Positions 37,930 through 45,580 of a stretch of 64,000 nt of DNA are shown here, one piece after another. The number at the start of each line of letters is the position of its first letter. Position 1 is the stretch's first letter. The translations under genes and the position numbers were made by a program. This DNA is from an uncultured Flavobacteriaceae bacterium (GTDB lineage: Bacteria > Bacteroidota > Bacteroidia > Flavobacteriales > Flavobacteriaceae), in NCBI GenBank assembly GCA_937959395.1, contig CALGLR010000011.1:1-64000 (forward strand), written 5' to 3'. The notes beneath the pieces were generated by a model, which was not told the origin of the DNA, did no database searches, and saw only the letters and a list, made by a program, of their open reading frames with translations.

Positions 37930-39309
37930 TTATTTTTGATTAAAAATATAATTAAAACCCAATTGCACAGAAGTACTTTTTGCTTTGGCCAAATTTTGGA
38001 AACTTAGTAAATTATCTGCCATTAAATAAAAATTAACAGGGCCCATTTGAGTAGAAACTCCTACTCCTAAATTTTTAAAAGAATAAGAATCTATAGTATA
38101 GGTTCCTTTAAATCGTAATGCATTAAATAATTCCCTATAGTAATAAACCGTAAGTGCGTTTTGTATTTTTCTAGGTCGAGTGATGCTATATAACTGCACA
38201 CCTATTTCGTTTAAATACCCTTCACTATTATCAAGACAATCACAAGTCTCATTATAACTATTACCAAAGGCATAGCGTAAAGCAGCATTTAATTTAACAG
38301 GTCTAAAAGTCGTATATGAATTATCTGTTTTTGTTTCTTGAAATAACTCATCAAAGTTATCTTCAACGACATCCCAGTATTCTTGAGCTGTTTCAGCTGT
38401 ACTCCCATCTGGAAAAAGAGGGTTAATTCCTGAGAATGTGTATTGATCTTTAATAATATAATTTTCAACATTCCTAGAATGTCTAATAAAACCTATATCC
38501 TGTATACTTGCATCTATCGTTGTTTGTTTAGTTAATGTGTAAGTGAATCCAAAATCAACACCTAATCCTAAATTCCCTCTTTTTAATAGCGCTCCTGCTC
38601 CTTCAGCTTCATCTAATCCCTTTATTCCCGAAGTTCTAAGCTCTAAATCAAGATCAAAAATATGATCATAAAAATTATCACTGCCTGCTCTTGTTGTAAA
38701 AGATCCTTTATTGTTTATAGAACTCATATTTATAAGACTATAATAAACTTTACCTCTAATACCATAATTTAATTTTTTACTCACTTTTTTTGTATACCCA
38801 GCATGAAATACCAATAAAGATTCACCTGAAGCTTTAACTTGATTTAAATTAAAAACACGACCAATATTACTAGCATTACCCTCTATTCCTAGCTCTGCAA
38901 TATCCTTAGGAAAATAAGCAATAACATCTGTTTCTAGATAAACCCCAAAAGATATATACTTCTTTCTTCCTAAATTTTTACCTAATGCAAAACCACCAGA
39001 TAGTAGTTCAATTTGTTGATTTACTCCAAAGAAATCATTTTCATCTAAACTGTAGATAACATTAGACACTTTCTCTCCAAAAGGAACAGCATTATCTGCG
39101 AAAAGATCATATGCAGTCACACCAGACAATCCTACACTAGCATGAATGTGTGATAAAAAAGGAATCCCAAAATACCAATCGTTTTCTATTTTTCCACCAG
39201 GGTTTATTAGAAGAGATTGCGGGGTTTGCGAAAGGCCATATAATACTTGCTTATTCTGTGAAAATGAAAAACAAGTTATTAGTAATAATAACAAGCTTAT
39301 TTTTCTCAT
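37930..39309 (-). CDS. outer-membrane beta-barrel protein, DUF5723-like
   Basis: A 459-residue protein with a signal peptide (1-18, ending FSFSQ). The N-terminal region (LYGLSQTPQSLLINPGGKIE) and the alternating amphipathic strands up to the final FNYIFNQK fit a porin-like barrel of the DUF5723 type found in Bacteroidota. Function not known. It overlaps the upstream lipoprotein by 4 bp, so the two are coupled. Confidence 0.7.
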   Translation of the reverse strand: MRKISLLLLLITCFSFSQNKQVLYGLSQTPQSLLINPGGKIENDWYFGIPFLSHIHASVGLSGVTAYDLFADNAVPFGEKVSNVIYSLDENDFFGVNQQIELLSGGFALGKNLGRKKYISFGVYLETDVIAYFPKDIAELGIEGNASNIGRVFNLNQVKASGESLLVFHAGYTKKVSKKLNYGIRGKVYYSLINMSSINNKGSFTTRAGSDNFYDHIFDLDLELRTSGIKGLDEAEGAGALLKRGNLGLGVDFGFTYTLTKQTTIDASIQDIGFIRHSRNVENYIIKDQYTFSGINPLFPDGSTAETAQEYWDVVEDNFDELFQETKTDNSYTTFRPVKLNAALRYAFGNSYNETCDCLDNSEGYLNEIGVQLYSITRPRKIQNALTVYYYRELFNALRFKGTYTIDSYSFKNLGVGVSTQMGPVNFYLMADNLLSFQNLAKAKSTSVQLGFNYIFNQK

Positions 39310-39866
39310 TCACCAGTATTTATATTAAGATAGAATGTCGCTTTAGATTTTAATTCTATGCGACCTATTGTATTTTCATTAATAACAGATCCATCTGTAC
39401 TTGGAAATAATATTGCTGTAAAAACAATTTTATTTGTAGCTTTTAAATTAACGAGGTCGTCACCTTCAAAAACTTCAATATAATCTGTAATTACATCTTG
39501 ATTATTAATTGAAGCCACAGTATTAACTGTAAAAGTATGTTGCACTTCTTCTTCAGGGTTTAAAAAATCAATTCTGGTTTGAAAAGCACGTTCAATACTA
39601 TTTGTTATTTTAAAAGTAAATACGGCTTTAACAAGATTATCAATTACAAAATCGTCATCAAAAACATCAATTACAGTTGCATCTTGAGCTTCAGCAACTT
39701 CATCTCCTGCATTATTTACAAAAAAAGTGCTAGCTGGTTCATTAAAATAAATAACACTCGTTTCTAAAACTGGATTTAAGGAGAAGTTCTCAGCCTGTTC
39801 AAAATCGACATCTTTAACACAAGATGTAGTAATTAACAACAATAATAGTGGTTTTATAAATTTCAA
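39306..39866 (-). CDS. small lipoprotein of unknown function
   Basis: A 186-residue lipoprotein (signal peptide MKFIKPLLLLLITTSC, cysteine 16). The start is TTG, as no ATG lies before the signal peptide. The rest is acidic and beta-rich. It is the first gene of the operon that continues with the DUF5723-like barrel and the secreted protein, which suggests that the three act together at the outer membrane. Promoter not clear: the upstream DNA is the palindromic element at 39887-40050. Confidence 0.65.
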   Translation of the reverse strand: MKFIKPLLLLLITTSCVKDVDFEQAENFSLNPVLETSVIYFNEPASTFFVNNAGDEVAEAQDATVIDVFDDDFVIDNLVKAVFTFKITNSIERAFQTRIDFLNPEEEVQHTFTVNTVASINNQDVITDYIEVFEGDDLVNLKATNKIVFTAILFPSTDGSVINENTIGRIELKSKATFYLNINTGE

Positions 39867-39886
39867 ACGCTTAGGTTTTAGTTGTT

Positions 39887-40050
39887 ATACCAAATAAACA
39901 TCATAATCATTGGTTAAATCGGTTTCTTTTTCATTCATATTTCAATATAAAATAGAACCGTAATTAAGGCTATGCTTATATTTTCTATTTCATCTGAAAA
40001 TGAAAAATAATTCAAATTTAAACCAATAACTTTTGAAATTCATTTGGTAT
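39887..40050. repeat. palindromic MITE-like element, copy A
   Basis: A 164-bp element with 9-bp perfect terminal inverted repeats (ATACCAAAT at 39887-39895, ATTTGGTAT at 40042-40050) and a second inner pair (ATTGGTTAAAT near 39909 with ATTTAAACCAAT at 40016-40027). The centre holds GGCTATGCTTATATTTT, which is shared with copies B and C. It occupies most of the 280-bp gap between the YjjG-like gene and the lipoprotein gene. No coding capacity. Confidence 0.7.
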
Positions 40051-40146
40051 TATCATAATAATGATTTAATTGAAAACGTTTTTATATCATTTCATTCTCA
40101 TTATTAGTAATTTACATTAAAAACGGTAAAAACTAAAAAGTTATTG

Positions 40147-40830
40147 TTACAAAATGTGTTTTAATTCTAAAAGATGACTTATCGATTTAATATTTTCTTC
40201 TAGTTTAATATTATGATAATTATAACAAATTGCAGCCATACCAACATCTAACGCGCCTTGAACATCTGCCTCAAAATTGTCTCCAATCATAATACTTTTT
40301 TCGGGATTTGTTTTGGCAAATTCTAAGGCCATATTAAAAATTTTAGGGTTAGGTTTCTTAACTCCAGCCATTTCAGAATTGGTAATCGTTTCAAAGTAAT
40401 GGGATAGTTTTGATTTTTCTATTTTTTTATCCTGAGCTTCTTGAAATCCGTTAGTAATAATATGTAATTTATATCTCGGTTTTAAATACTCTAAAATCTC
40501 TTGAGTGCCTTCAAGTAAATAATTAAAATGAGTTAAATAAGTCATATAATCTTGAGACAATTTATTTATTTTTTCATCTGAAACAGAAACAGATACGGCA
40601 TTAAATGTATCTTTCAATCTATTATATCTTAAATTAGTTTGGTTCACTTTTTCTTCTCGATAAAGTTTCCAATATTTTAAATTAATAGGAACATAATGTT
40701 CTAAAAAATGATCTAAATCAACATTAACAACATTCAGTTTTAAAATTTTTTCAAAAGCTAATTTTGAATTTTTATCAAAATCCCAAAGGGTATGATCTAA
40801 ATCAAAAAACACGTGTTCTATATTACTCAT
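40147..40830 (-). CDS. HAD family nucleotidase, YjjG-like
   Basis: A 227-residue haloacid dehalogenase hydrolase. Motif I is FFDLDHTLWDF with the nucleophile pair D10/D12; motif II lies in HIITNGFQEAQ; motif III/IV region is KKPNPKIFNMALE and IMIGDNFEADVQGA. This is the pattern of the YjjG/pyrimidine 5'-nucleotidase group, which clears non-canonical nucleotides. The start overlaps the end of the preceding gene by 8 bp. Confidence 0.85.
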   Translation of the reverse strand: MSNIEHVFFDLDHTLWDFDKNSKLAFEKILKLNVVNVDLDHFLEHYVPINLKYWKLYREEKVNQTNLRYNRLKDTFNAVSVSVSDEKINKLSQDYMTYLTHFNYLLEGTQEILEYLKPRYKLHIITNGFQEAQDKKIEKSKLSHYFETITNSEMAGVKKPNPKIFNMALEFAKTNPEKSIMIGDNFEADVQGALDVGMAAICYNYHNIKLEENIKSISHLLELKHIL

Positions 40831-42121
40831 TAACCGAATTTAATATCATATTAAATAATTCTTTATATCCTTTCCACTTAGGGTTATTAGTAAATGTGTA
40901 GTTATGGAAAACAGAGACAAACTCGCCATTTACAGCCTTTACTCTATTCATCATATTTTGTAAAATTTGTTTTTTATCTAGTAACGATTGTTTCTTTAAT
41001 AAGGCATTATCTAAGACATGATACGAATTAACTTTTAAGGGCGTTTGTATTTCATAATCTAAATCATAAAAAAAGAATGGCGTACAGGTTCCTGCTCTAA
41101 AACCAATATGATTTATATATCCCATTGTAAAATCTTCTTTAATTTCTAGATCTATTAAATTTCGGTAAGACTCTGGTAAATTTAATTTAGAAAAAGATTG
41201 TCTAGAGGCTTGTAAATCGGTATTTATTATCGCTTCCATTCTCAATTTTTCAATTTTAAGTGTTTTAAAATTTTCAAGAGCGAAATAACTAGTTTTTAAT
41301 CCTATTTTACAATAATCTCCAACTTGTTTAATTAAACTTGTAAAGCTTCTTTTTTGGACATTAATATTCTTATCGTATGTAGAATAATCGCCTATTAAAA
41401 AAAATACAACAAATTTAAACTGTGACTGTTTTTGTCTATTTATAATATATTTAAAAGTGTCGAATGGATCCCTTTCAAATCCTAGTAAAACCGAATAGCG
41501 TTCATATAAATTCTTTAATCTAAAACGTAACAAATCTTTTAACGTTCCTCCAAGAGATCTCATTATCCCTTTAGATTTATATTTATAAGCACAAGGCACG
41601 TCTATAACTGGTTTTATACTATAACTTTTAGTTTCAAACTTAAATTCCGGATAATTAACTTCTAATAAACTTTTAAATTTATAGGCCCATATATCTACAA
41701 CTGGCTCGTGTAAAAACCCATTTTGATAGGCCAAACTTTCTTCGGCAGTAAAACGACCATATTCATCTTTCACATGCGGTAAATACTCTTCATAACGACT
41801 TAATAAATAAAAAGAAGCAGCAAAAATATCGAAAGGTAAAGCACTCTTTTCTACACTAGGAAAAAAACAGCTCGTTTTCTCCCAATCGCTTACAATAAGT
41901 TCAAAATCTGTAATACCTTGTTCAAAAAGTAGTTCATGCGACTGTATAAAAATTTCATTACTTAAAGGCTGCCTTGTATAAGATATTTTTAAAGAATCAT
42001 GTGCTATAAACTCTTCAATTTTTGTAGTAAAAGATACTGGTAAGCCTATAATTCTAGTGCATATTTGCTTAAAAGCATACTTTACTCTTGGTGTTATTTT
42101 ATGGGTGTATACTAATAGCAT
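40823..42121 (-). CDS. polysaccharide deacetylase-like protein
   Basis: A 432-residue protein. The N-terminal 150 residues (LLVYTHKITPRVKYAFKQIC, then FDIFAASFYLLSRYEEYLPH) match a Bacteroidota domain that precedes NodB-like deacetylase domains; the C-terminal part contains a NodB-like barrel with VIDVPCAYKYKSKG and FRAGTCTPFFFYDL. The classical metal-binding motif TFDDG is not obvious; DVPCAY occupies the place of the first motif, so catalysis is uncertain. No signal peptide. It is upstream of and coupled to the YjjG-like gene. Confidence 0.68.
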   Translation of the reverse strand: MLLVYTHKITPRVKYAFKQICTRIIGLPVSFTTKIEEFIAHDSLKISYTRQPLSNEIFIQSHELLFEQGITDFELIVSDWEKTSCFFPSVEKSALPFDIFAASFYLLSRYEEYLPHVKDEYGRFTAEESLAYQNGFLHEPVVDIWAYKFKSLLEVNYPEFKFETKSYSIKPVIDVPCAYKYKSKGIMRSLGGTLKDLLRFRLKNLYERYSVLLGFERDPFDTFKYIINRQKQSQFKFVVFFLIGDYSTYDKNINVQKRSFTSLIKQVGDYCKIGLKTSYFALENFKTLKIEKLRMEAIINTDLQASRQSFSKLNLPESYRNLIDLEIKEDFTMGYINHIGFRAGTCTPFFFYDLDYEIQTPLKVNSYHVLDNALLKKQSLLDKKQILQNMMNRVKAVNGEFVSVFHNYTFTNNPKWKGYKELFNMILNSVNE

Positions 42122-42162
42122 ATATTTAATATAGGACGATACCGGTTTCTCTTCAAAAATAA

Positions 42163-42193
42163 CAAATCTAAGCTTGAATTTAGATTATACCAA
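42163..42193 (-). promoter_or_regulatory. promoter of the deacetylase-YjjG operon
   Basis: On the minus strand: TTG (complement at 42191-42193), 20 bases, then TAGATTTG (42163-42170), an exact -7 match. The expected leader is about 35 nt. The TTG lies inside the terminal inverted repeat of the palindromic element copy B (42187-42207), so the repeat appears to supply the -33 element. Confidence 0.65.
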
Positions 42194-42399
42194 TTATGAT
42201 TTAAAATGAGACATTATTAATTTAAGTTATATTTTGTTCAGATGAAATAGAAATCTTTAGATTCATGAGTTCTTTAATTTTAAATATGATCGATACGAAC
42301 TAAAATACAAGCATAGCATTAGCTACGTTTTTATTTTATGTTGAAATATGAGCAATATAGAAACCAATTACATGGCTTATTTTAAGTTATAATTGGTAT
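42187..42399. repeat. palindromic MITE-like element, copy B
   Basis: A 213-bp element with 21-bp terminal inverted repeats (42187-42207 and 42379-42399) that begin ATACCAATTAT and differ at about three positions. The shared core GCTATGCTT lies on the minus strand here (42309-42317), so it is inverted relative to copies A and C. A further ATACCAATT at 42406-42414 may be the end of another, lost copy. It fills the 297-bp gap between the methyltransferase and deacetylase genes. Confidence 0.7.
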
Positions 42400-42418
42400 T
42401 ACTTATACCAATTGAATT

Positions 42419-43237
42419 TTAATTCTTCTGTAATAAATAAAAAATTTCATTTAAAGTTAAGTCTTTACTTAGTTTTATGCTATTATCATAAGTCTTTGAA
42501 AGACTATAATAATCTTGTTGGTCAATTAATTTATAAGCCTCTATATTTTTATAGAAGTGATCTGGTAAAGACAAACAATCTGAAGCGACTACACCTCCTC
42601 CTTTTTTATTTATAAAATCTAACAATTTTTGAAAAGCTGTTGTTTCTTTTACAGTATCATTAAATGATACACTCCCAATAAAATCTCCAGTTTTTTGAAT
42701 GCTTTCAAAAAAATTAAATAATTTGACGCATTCTTCCATTTTTAGGAAGAACAACACACCTTCAATAAGAATTAATGAGGATTTATTTTTTACGATTGAG
42801 TGAATTTCAGAATGTAATTGATCTTCATAATCTTTACTAAAATCAACACCTAGAAAATGTATTTTTCTTTTTGGCAATATCTTTTTCGCCTGCCATTGCA
42901 TCACTTTGACTTCCTTATAATCAACAATTTCGGGCTTATCAATTTCAATATTTATAATGGATTGATCTAAAAGAAAAGGATACATACTAAAACCACTTCC
43001 AAAATTTATTAAAACCTCGATATCATTATTTGCTACTAGTGTTTTAATAGTCTCCAAAAAGTATCGATTTCTTAAACAGTGAGCATTTGTTTCTTCAGAT
43101 GAAATCGCATTGAGGTACTCTTTAGTTAAAGTCTCTCGTTTTTCATTATGCCAAAGTTTTGCATAAATATCTTTACTTAATGTTTCATTGTATGAACGTA
43201 ACATACAGGTCATAAACCCAGATTCTTCTGTCTCCAT
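42419..43237 (-). CDS. SAM-dependent methyltransferase, leucine carboxyl methyltransferase-like
   Basis: A 272-residue protein. NFGSGFSMYPFLLD (about residues 78-91) is the glycine-rich SAM motif in the form seen in the LCM/PPM1 family, followed by IEIDKPEIVDYKEVKV, where the acidic residue would bind the SAM ribose, and LILIEGVLFFLKMEECVKLF. Substrate unknown; bacterial members methylate carboxyl groups or small molecules. It stands alone between two copies of the palindromic element. Confidence 0.7.
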   Translation of the reverse strand: METEESGFMTCMLRSYNETLSKDIYAKLWHNEKRETLTKEYLNAISSEETNAHCLRNRYFLETIKTLVANNDIEVLINFGSGFSMYPFLLDQSIINIEIDKPEIVDYKEVKVMQWQAKKILPKRKIHFLGVDFSKDYEDQLHSEIHSIVKNKSSLILIEGVLFFLKMEECVKLFNFFESIQKTGDFIGSVSFNDTVKETTAFQKLLDFINKKGGGVVASDCLSLPDHFYKNIEAYKLIDQQDYYSLSKTYDNSIKLSKDLTLNEIFYLLQKN

Positions 43238-43256
43238 AAGTACTATCTCTTTTCTA

Positions 43257-43394
43257 AATAGAATTTACTGCAATAAATCGCCCTTTTCTTCTTTCTATTT
43301 CAATAAAAAAAGAAATCGTAACTATTGCTATGCTTTATTTTTGTATTTCATATAAAGTATAAAATCATCAATATGTTTTACAATAAATTCTATT
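43257..43394. repeat. palindromic MITE-like element, copy C
   Basis: A 138-bp element with perfect 11-bp terminal inverted repeats (AATAGAATTTA at 43257-43267, TAAATTCTATT at 43384-43394), extending with mismatches to about 22 bp. The core at 43317-43357 (CGTAACTATTGCTATGCTTT, then ATTTTTGTATTTCATATAAAG) is nearly the same as in copy D and similar to copy A. It is in the 199-bp gap between the divergently oriented ends of the methyltransferase start and the radC stop. Confidence 0.7.
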
Positions 43395-43436
43395 CAAAAA
43401 TGAGATTAGAATAAATTTATAAAATGTAGGGTTACA

Positions 43437-44135
43437 TTAAAGTAATTCCTCATCTGCAAAACTAAAATAACTCTTTTCGGTAATGATTAAGTGATCTAGC
43501 ACTTTTATATCTAAACTTTGCGCTCCTATTTTAAGTTTTTGAGTTATTTCTTTATCAGCTTTACTTGGTTTTAATGATTGAGAAGGATGATTATGAGCCA
43601 ATACTAAACCTACAGCATTCAATTCTAATGCTGTTTTCAAAACCAATCTTACGTCGACTAATGTACCAGTAATTCCTCCTTTACTTATTTGTTTTTTTTG
43701 AATTATTTTATTAGAGTTATTTAAGTAAATAACCCAAAACTCTTCATGTGGTAATTCGCCAATAATTGGTAACATTAACTCAAAAACAGATCTACTTGAT
43801 GTTATATCTTCACGCTCTAAAGCGGCCTCCCCTCCTCTTCTTCTACCTAACTCTAATGCTGCTATAATAGTTATTGCTTTTGCTTCACCAATCCCTTTAA
43901 ATTCCATCAGTTGTTTAATAGATAGTTTTCCTAATTCGGTTAAGTTATTATTTACTGAAGCCAAAATACGCTTACATAAACCAACTGCACTTTCTTCCCT
44001 ATTACCTGAACCTATTAAAATTGCAACAAGTTCTGCATCACTTAGCACTTGCTTTCCTTTGTAGAGCAGTTTTTCTCTAGGTTGATCGTCTTGCGACCAA
44101 TTTTTTATCGAAAAAGTAGGTGTTTTTAATTCCAT
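43437..44135 (-). CDS. radC: RadC family JAB-domain protein
   Basis: A 232-residue protein with an N-terminal UPF0758 domain, a helix-hairpin-helix (FKGIGEAKA, about 79-87) and a C-terminal JAMM/MPN+ metalloprotease-like domain: H181-x-H183 and D194 in LVLAHNHPSQSLKPSKAD. All zinc ligands are present. Named for DNA repair, but its role is unclear; the symbol follows common use. Confidence 0.93.
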   Translation of the reverse strand: MELKTPTFSIKNWSQDDQPREKLLYKGKQVLSDAELVAILIGSGNREESAVGLCKRILASVNNNLTELGKLSIKQLMEFKGIGEAKAITIIAALELGRRRGGEAALEREDITSSRSVFELMLPIIGELPHEEFWVIYLNNSNKIIQKKQISKGGITGTLVDVRLVLKTALELNAVGLVLAHNHPSQSLKPSKADKEITQKLKIGAQSLDIKVLDHLIITEKSYFSFADEELL

Positions 44136-44321
44136 GCGATAAACCTACATCATTTTTTTGATTTAAGAAAAAAACACTTTTATCAAACCTTTAAAATTTG
44201 TACATTTCATGGCGATTCTAAACTCTAAAAAATGAAACATTCATAACTAAAAAATTAATCGCAAGAGCAATGACTATATGAATGCTACGTGTGACCAATA
44301 AAAAACAATAAAAATAAGCAC

Positions 44322-44765
44322 ATGAAATCGATATTTACTCCTGAAACACATCAAGAGGTTCTTAATCGCATTAAGAATCTTAACGAAAATTCGCAACCCA
44401 GTTGGGGGAAAATGACAGTAGGACAAATGGCGAACCATTGCCAACCGCCCTTAAATGTTATGCTTCAAAAACAAGATTATGGGTTAAAACCGAATTGGCT
44501 CGTAAAAACGTTCTTTAAAAAATCGATGTATAATGATAAACCATGGCGAAAAAACATGCCTACACCTAAGCGTTTTCAAGTTACAGAACAAAAAGATTTT
44601 AATGTAGAAAAAGAAGAGCTTGTTAATTTGCTTGAAGAACTACATAACCATAAAGATAAAACCAATTGGCAACCGCATCCTGTTTTTGGTGAGTTCACTA
44701 AAAATCAATGGGGGCAAATGCAATACAAGCATTTAAATCATCATTTATCACAATTTGGAGTGTAG
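44322..44765 (+). CDS. DUF1569 protein (DinB-like fold)
   Basis: A 147-residue protein with the DUF1569 pattern: SQPSWGKMTVGQMANHCQPP near residues 26-45, with the metal-type histidine, and HPVFGEFTKNQWGQMQYKHL followed by NHHLSQFGV at the end. Members share the DinB four-helix fold with likely metal binding; no reaction known. Its TAG stop codon is the first unit of the long 7-bp tandem repeat. Confidence 0.82.
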   Translation: MKSIFTPETHQEVLNRIKNLNENSQPSWGKMTVGQMANHCQPPLNVMLQKQDYGLKPNWLVKTFFKKSMYNDKPWRKNMPTPKRFQVTEQKDFNVEKEELVNLLEELHNHKDKTNWQPHPVFGEFTKNQWGQMQYKHLNHHLSQFGV

Positions 44766-44892
44766 CCTTTAGCCTTTAGCCTTTAGCCTTTAGCCTTTAG
44801 CCTTTAGCCTTTAGCCTTTAGCCTTTAGCCTTTAGCCTTTAGCCTTTAGCCTTTAGCCTTTAGCCTTTAGCCTTTAGCCTTTAGCCTTTAGC
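44763..44892. repeat. 7-bp tandem repeat (TAGCCTT), long array
   Basis: Eighteen perfect copies of TAGCCTT plus TAGC, 130 bp in total, with no sequence variation that I can see. It starts on the TAG stop codon of the DUF1569 gene and ends CAAAATTAAAA, exactly as the short array at 37077-37123 does. It lies 89 bp before the next start codon. There are stops in all frames on both strands. Copy number is likely to change by slippage. Confidence 0.97.
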
Positions 44893-44981
44893 AAAATTAA
44901 AAAATTGGCTTTAAAGATTGGAGTTTTAGTTATAAAATTCAAAAATCGTTAACCGTAATTCAAAAATCTAAAATTTCTCTC

Positions 44982-45572
44982 TTGAAATATCCTCCAAAAC
45001 ATCATCAAGATACTGACATTAATCACATGATTGATGTTATTAAAACATATCCTTTAGCTACTATTATTTCAGTTAAAGAAAATAGCCCTTTAGTAACACA
45101 TTTACCTCTAATTTACGAAGATGGAAAACTCATTGGGCATATCGATATATATAACCCACAAACCGAGTTATTAAAAGACGATAATGATTTAACCATTATA
45201 TTTTCTGGTCCTCAATGTTATATTTCGCCAAGTATATATACAACAAAACAATTACCAACTTGGAATTATATTAAAGTACACTTAAAAGGCAAAGTGAAGC
45301 GTATTGAAAATGATGCCACTTTGAAGCAATCGTTAATTACAATGACTGAGTTTTTAGAAGCACCAGATCATAAATATGTTTTAGAACCAGATAATCCAAA
45401 GATAGATCCTAATCTTAGTTACATAAAACTATTTGAAATTGAAATTACTAATTGGGAAGGAAAATTTAAACTCTCACAAGACAAACATCCTAGAGATATT
45501 AAAAATGCGAGAGAAGAACTCGTTCGCGCTAATCAAGAAAGTATAAAGTTATTTTTAGGGAAAGTGTTTTAG
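44982..45572 (+). CDS. PaiB-like FMN-binding protein
   Basis: A 196-residue protein of the FMN-binding split-barrel (PaiB) family: MIDVIKTYPLATIISVKENS, VTHLPLIYEDGKLIGHIDIY and the hallmark SIYTTKQLPTWNYIKVHLKG. In Bacillus, PaiB is called a negative regulator of sporulation and protease genes, but a redox or small-molecule role is as likely. The start is TTG (MKYPPKHHQ); the family normally begins close to this point with YxPxHF, and no ATG fits. It lies downstream of the long 7-bp repeat. Confidence 0.82.
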   Translation: MKYPPKHHQDTDINHMIDVIKTYPLATIISVKENSPLVTHLPLIYEDGKLIGHIDIYNPQTELLKDDNDLTIIFSGPQCYISPSIYTTKQLPTWNYIKVHLKGKVKRIENDATLKQSLITMTEFLEAPDHKYVLEPDNPKIDPNLSYIKLFEIEITNWEGKFKLSQDKHPRDIKNAREELVRANQESIKLFLGKVF

Positions 45573-45580
45573 AAATAGTA

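Noticed and set aside
44763-44892. Possible CRISPR array or telomere-like sequence
   Set aside because: The unit is only 7 bp with no spacers, and the array lies inside a gene-dense chromosome region, so it is a simple satellite.
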